Source: Cladorhizidae sp. MBARI D1340-BT2 (Eukaryota; Porifera; Demospongiae; Poecilosclerida; Cladorhizidae). Taken from it: a stretch of DNA of 64,000 nucleotides. The notes beneath the pieces were generated by a model. The model saw only the letters and a program-made list of their open reading frames with translations, made no database searches and had not been told where the DNA came from. A program made the translations under genes and the position numbers. The stretch lies in assembly GCA_028752905.1 (NCBI GenBank), contig JAQNBH010000002.1, forward strand, positions 24,315,059 through 24,379,058. Reading direction: 5' to 3'. Shown one piece after another: positions 61,766-64,000 of the stretch (position 1 is its first letter; every line of letters starts with the position of its first letter).

Positions 61766-64000
61766 CTTGATATTTGCCCTAATTTGGTCTATATGTTTCT
61801 CATTTTCCCCCCGAAAATCTTGTTTTTTTGCCGTGAAGCTCATAACTTTTCTACACTTTACCCAAAAAAGATAATTTTTATATCACCGGATAGCTCTTCT
61901 AATTATCTGTCTTTTGTACGTGCCAAAATTTTAAGTACTCTAAGTATTAGCAAGTTATGGTGATTTGAAGTGGTAAGGTTTGGGATCTTTCCTGGCGTTT
62001 TCCAGTTGCCAAAGCGGTGGCCTGCCAGTGAAAACCACTACATTTATTGATAATCTGTTCACATGTTGCAGATAAGGGCCTTCTCTATCAGTTGACAAAA
62101 TCTGGGACTTTGGTCTTGTTAATTAGGGCAGTTATGAATTGTACTCTTACTTGATGCTAAACATGTTCTTGATATTTGCCCTAATTTGGTCTATATGTTT
62201 CTCATTTCCCCCCCGAAAATCTTGTTTTTTTGCCGTGAAGCTCATAACTTTTCTACACTTTACCTAAAAAAGATAATTTTTATATCACCGGATAGCCCTT
62301 CTAATTATCTGTCTTTTGTACGTGCCAAAATTTTGAGTACTCTAAGTATTAGCAAGTTATGGTGATTTGAAGTGTTAAGGTTTGTGATTTTTCCTGGCGT
62401 TTTCCAGTTGCCAAAGCGGTGGCCTGCCAGTGAAAAACCACTACATTTATTGATAATCTGTTCACATGTTGCAGATAAGGGCCTTCTCTATCAGTTGACA
62501 AAATCTGGGACTTTGGTCTTGTTAATTAGGGCAGTTATGAATTGTACTCTTACTTGATGCTAAACATGTTCTTGATATTTGCCCTAATTTGGTCTATATG
62601 TTTCTCATTTTCCCCCCGAAAATCTTGTTTTTTTGCCGTGAAGCTCATAACTTTGTTACACTTTACCCAAAAAAGATAATTTTTATATCATCGCATAGCT
62701 CTTCTAATTATCTGTCTTTTGTACGTGCCAAAATTTTAAGTACTCTAAGTATTAGCAAGTTATGGTGATTTGAAGTGGTAAGGTTTGGGATCTTTCCTGG
62801 CGTTTTCCAGTTGCCAAAGCGGTGGCCTGCCAGTGAAAACCACTACATTTATTGATAATCTGTTCACATGTTGCAGATAAGGGCCTTCTCTATCAGTTGA
62901 CAAAATCTGGGACTTTGGTCTTGTTAATTAGGGCAGTTATGAATTGTACTCTTACTTGATGCTAAACATGTTCTTGATATTTGCCCTAATTTGGTCTATA
63001 TGTTTCTCATTTTCCCCCCGAAAATCTTGTTTTTTTGCCGTGAAGCTCATAACTTTTCTACACTTTACCCAAAAAAGATAATTTTTATATCACCGGATAG
63101 CTCTTCTAATTATCTGTCTTTTGTACGTGCCAAAATTTTGAGTACTCTAAGTATTAGCAAGTTATGGTGATTTGAAGTGGTAAGGTTTGGGATCTTTCCT
63201 GGCGTTTTCCAGTTGCCAAAGCGGTGGCCTGCCAGTGAAAACCACTACATTTATTGATAATCTGTTCACATGTTGCAGATAAGGGCCTTCTCTATCAGTT
63301 GACAAAATCTGGGACTTTGGTCTTGTTAATTAGGGCAGTTATGAATTGTACTCTTACTTGATGCTAAACATGTTCTTGATATTTGCCCTAATTTGGTCTA
63401 TATGTTTCTCATTTTCCCCCCGAAAATCTTGTTTTTTTGCCGTGAAGCTCATAACTTTTCTACACTTTACCCAAAAAAGATAATTTTTATATCACCGAAT
63501 AGCCCTTCTAATTATCTGTCTTTTATACGTGCCAAACGTTTGAGTACTCTAAGTATTAGCAAGTTATGGTAATTTGAAGTGGTAAGGTTTGGGATTTTTC
63601 CTGGCGTTTTCCAGTTGCCAAAGCGGTGGCCTGCCAGTGAAAAACCACTACATTTATTGATAATCTGTTCACATGTTGCAGATAAGGGCCTTCTCTATCA
63701 GTTGACAAAATCTGGGACTTTGGTCTTGTTAATTAGGGCAGTTATGAATTGTACTCTTACTTGATGCTAAACATGTTCTTGATATTTGCCCTAATTTGGT
63801 CTATATGTTTCTCATTTTCCCCCCGAAAATCTTGTTTTTTTGCCGTGAAGCTCATAACTTTTCTACACTTTACCCAAAAAAGATAATTTTTATATCACCG
63901 GATAGCCCTTCTAATTATCTGTCTTTTGTACGTGCCAAAATTTTAAGTACTCTAAGTATTAGCAAGTTATGGTGATTTGAAGTGGTAAGGTTTGGGATCT
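61766..64000. repeat. Terminal run: beta, alpha, delta, beta', gamma and a partial beta-like monomer
   Basis: Follows the 2,921 bp order through delta (near 62690), then switches to the delta, beta', gamma order of the 43-52 kb region. The window ends inside a beta-like monomer with ggatagccc/ttttaag/gggatct, so the array continues beyond it. Confidence 0.92.

Larger units (their letters stand above)
1..64000. repeat. Satellite DNA array, 402/403 bp monomer, about 120 copies
   Basis: The whole window is one head-to-tail array in a single orientation. The recurring order of landmarks is gatagcccttc, gtactctaagtattagcaag, cctggcgttttccagttgcc, gttgcagataagggccttc, ttgatatttgccctaatttg, then a C6/C7 run and a T-rich stretch ending tttttatatcacc. 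Subtracting 25 cassettes of 506 bp and three LINE insertions (979 bp each with target duplication) leaves about 48.4 kb, or roughly 120 monomers. Monomers differ by only a few per cent. The array reaches both window edges. No promoter, RNA gene or host gene is recognisable in it. This is seen directly; a heterochromatic or centromere-proximal location is inference only. Confidence 0.97.

Noticed and set aside
1..64000. CRISPR array
   Set aside because: Repeat units are hundreds of bases long with no short repeat/unique spacer alternation and no cas genes; the setting is eukaryotic.

Overview
This window is eukaryotic satellite DNA from end to end. It holds about 120 head-to-tail copies of an AT-rich monomer of 402 or 403 bp, all in the same orientation, and the array runs off both ends, so no unique flanking sequence is visible. 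There is no bacterial gene organisation, no RNA gene, no CRISPR array and no intact host gene. The only protein-coding sequence I recognise is the C-terminal half of a non-LTR (LINE) reverse transcriptase, present as three copies. The organism is probably an animal, because of the CR1/Rex1-like LINE inside a large satellite. I cannot name the species; an invertebrate is plausible but unproven.

Monomers fall into variant types, named here for convenience. Alpha is 403 bp with a five-A tract (A5) in the core. Beta and beta' are 402 bp with a four-A tract (A4). Gamma is 403 bp with a diverged left end. Delta is 402 bp with atcatcgcatag at its left end. Twenty-five alpha monomers carry an extra 506 bp cassette at one invariant site, which makes them 909 bp long. 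The cassette is built from six degenerate 79-95 bp subunits that alternate between two kinds, giving three dimers of 172-178 bp. The short monomer still begins that site with the first 18 bp of subunit 1, so it looks like a deletion derivative of a longer ancestral unit.

Layout: 1-20 kb is nearly pure alpha with frequent cassettes and contains a 6,860 bp tandem duplication (4739-11598 and 11599-18458). From about 20 to 25 kb, beta, gamma-like and delta types appear in 1,714 and 2,116 bp units. From 25,315 to 44,466 there are five higher-order blocks in the order A-B-B-A-B. A is 3,726 bp. B is 3,900 bp and carries a 976 bp 5'-truncated LINE at 30348-31323, 34248-35223 and 41874-42849. From 43 to 52 kb there are no cassettes, and the monomers follow an approximately four-monomer (1.61 kb) order. 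From 52 to 64 kb cassettes return in 2,116 and 2,921 bp units.

The main story is array evolution. One LINE insertion, with an apparent 3 bp target duplication, became part of a satellite repeat unit and was then multiplied with it. The nested duplications, mosaic monomers and very low divergence point to recent unequal exchange or conversion. I found no evidence of a new protein-based system. The many 61-codon open frames are a by-product of the repeat: they start at GTG or TTG and are destroyed wherever the A tract has four instead of five A residues.
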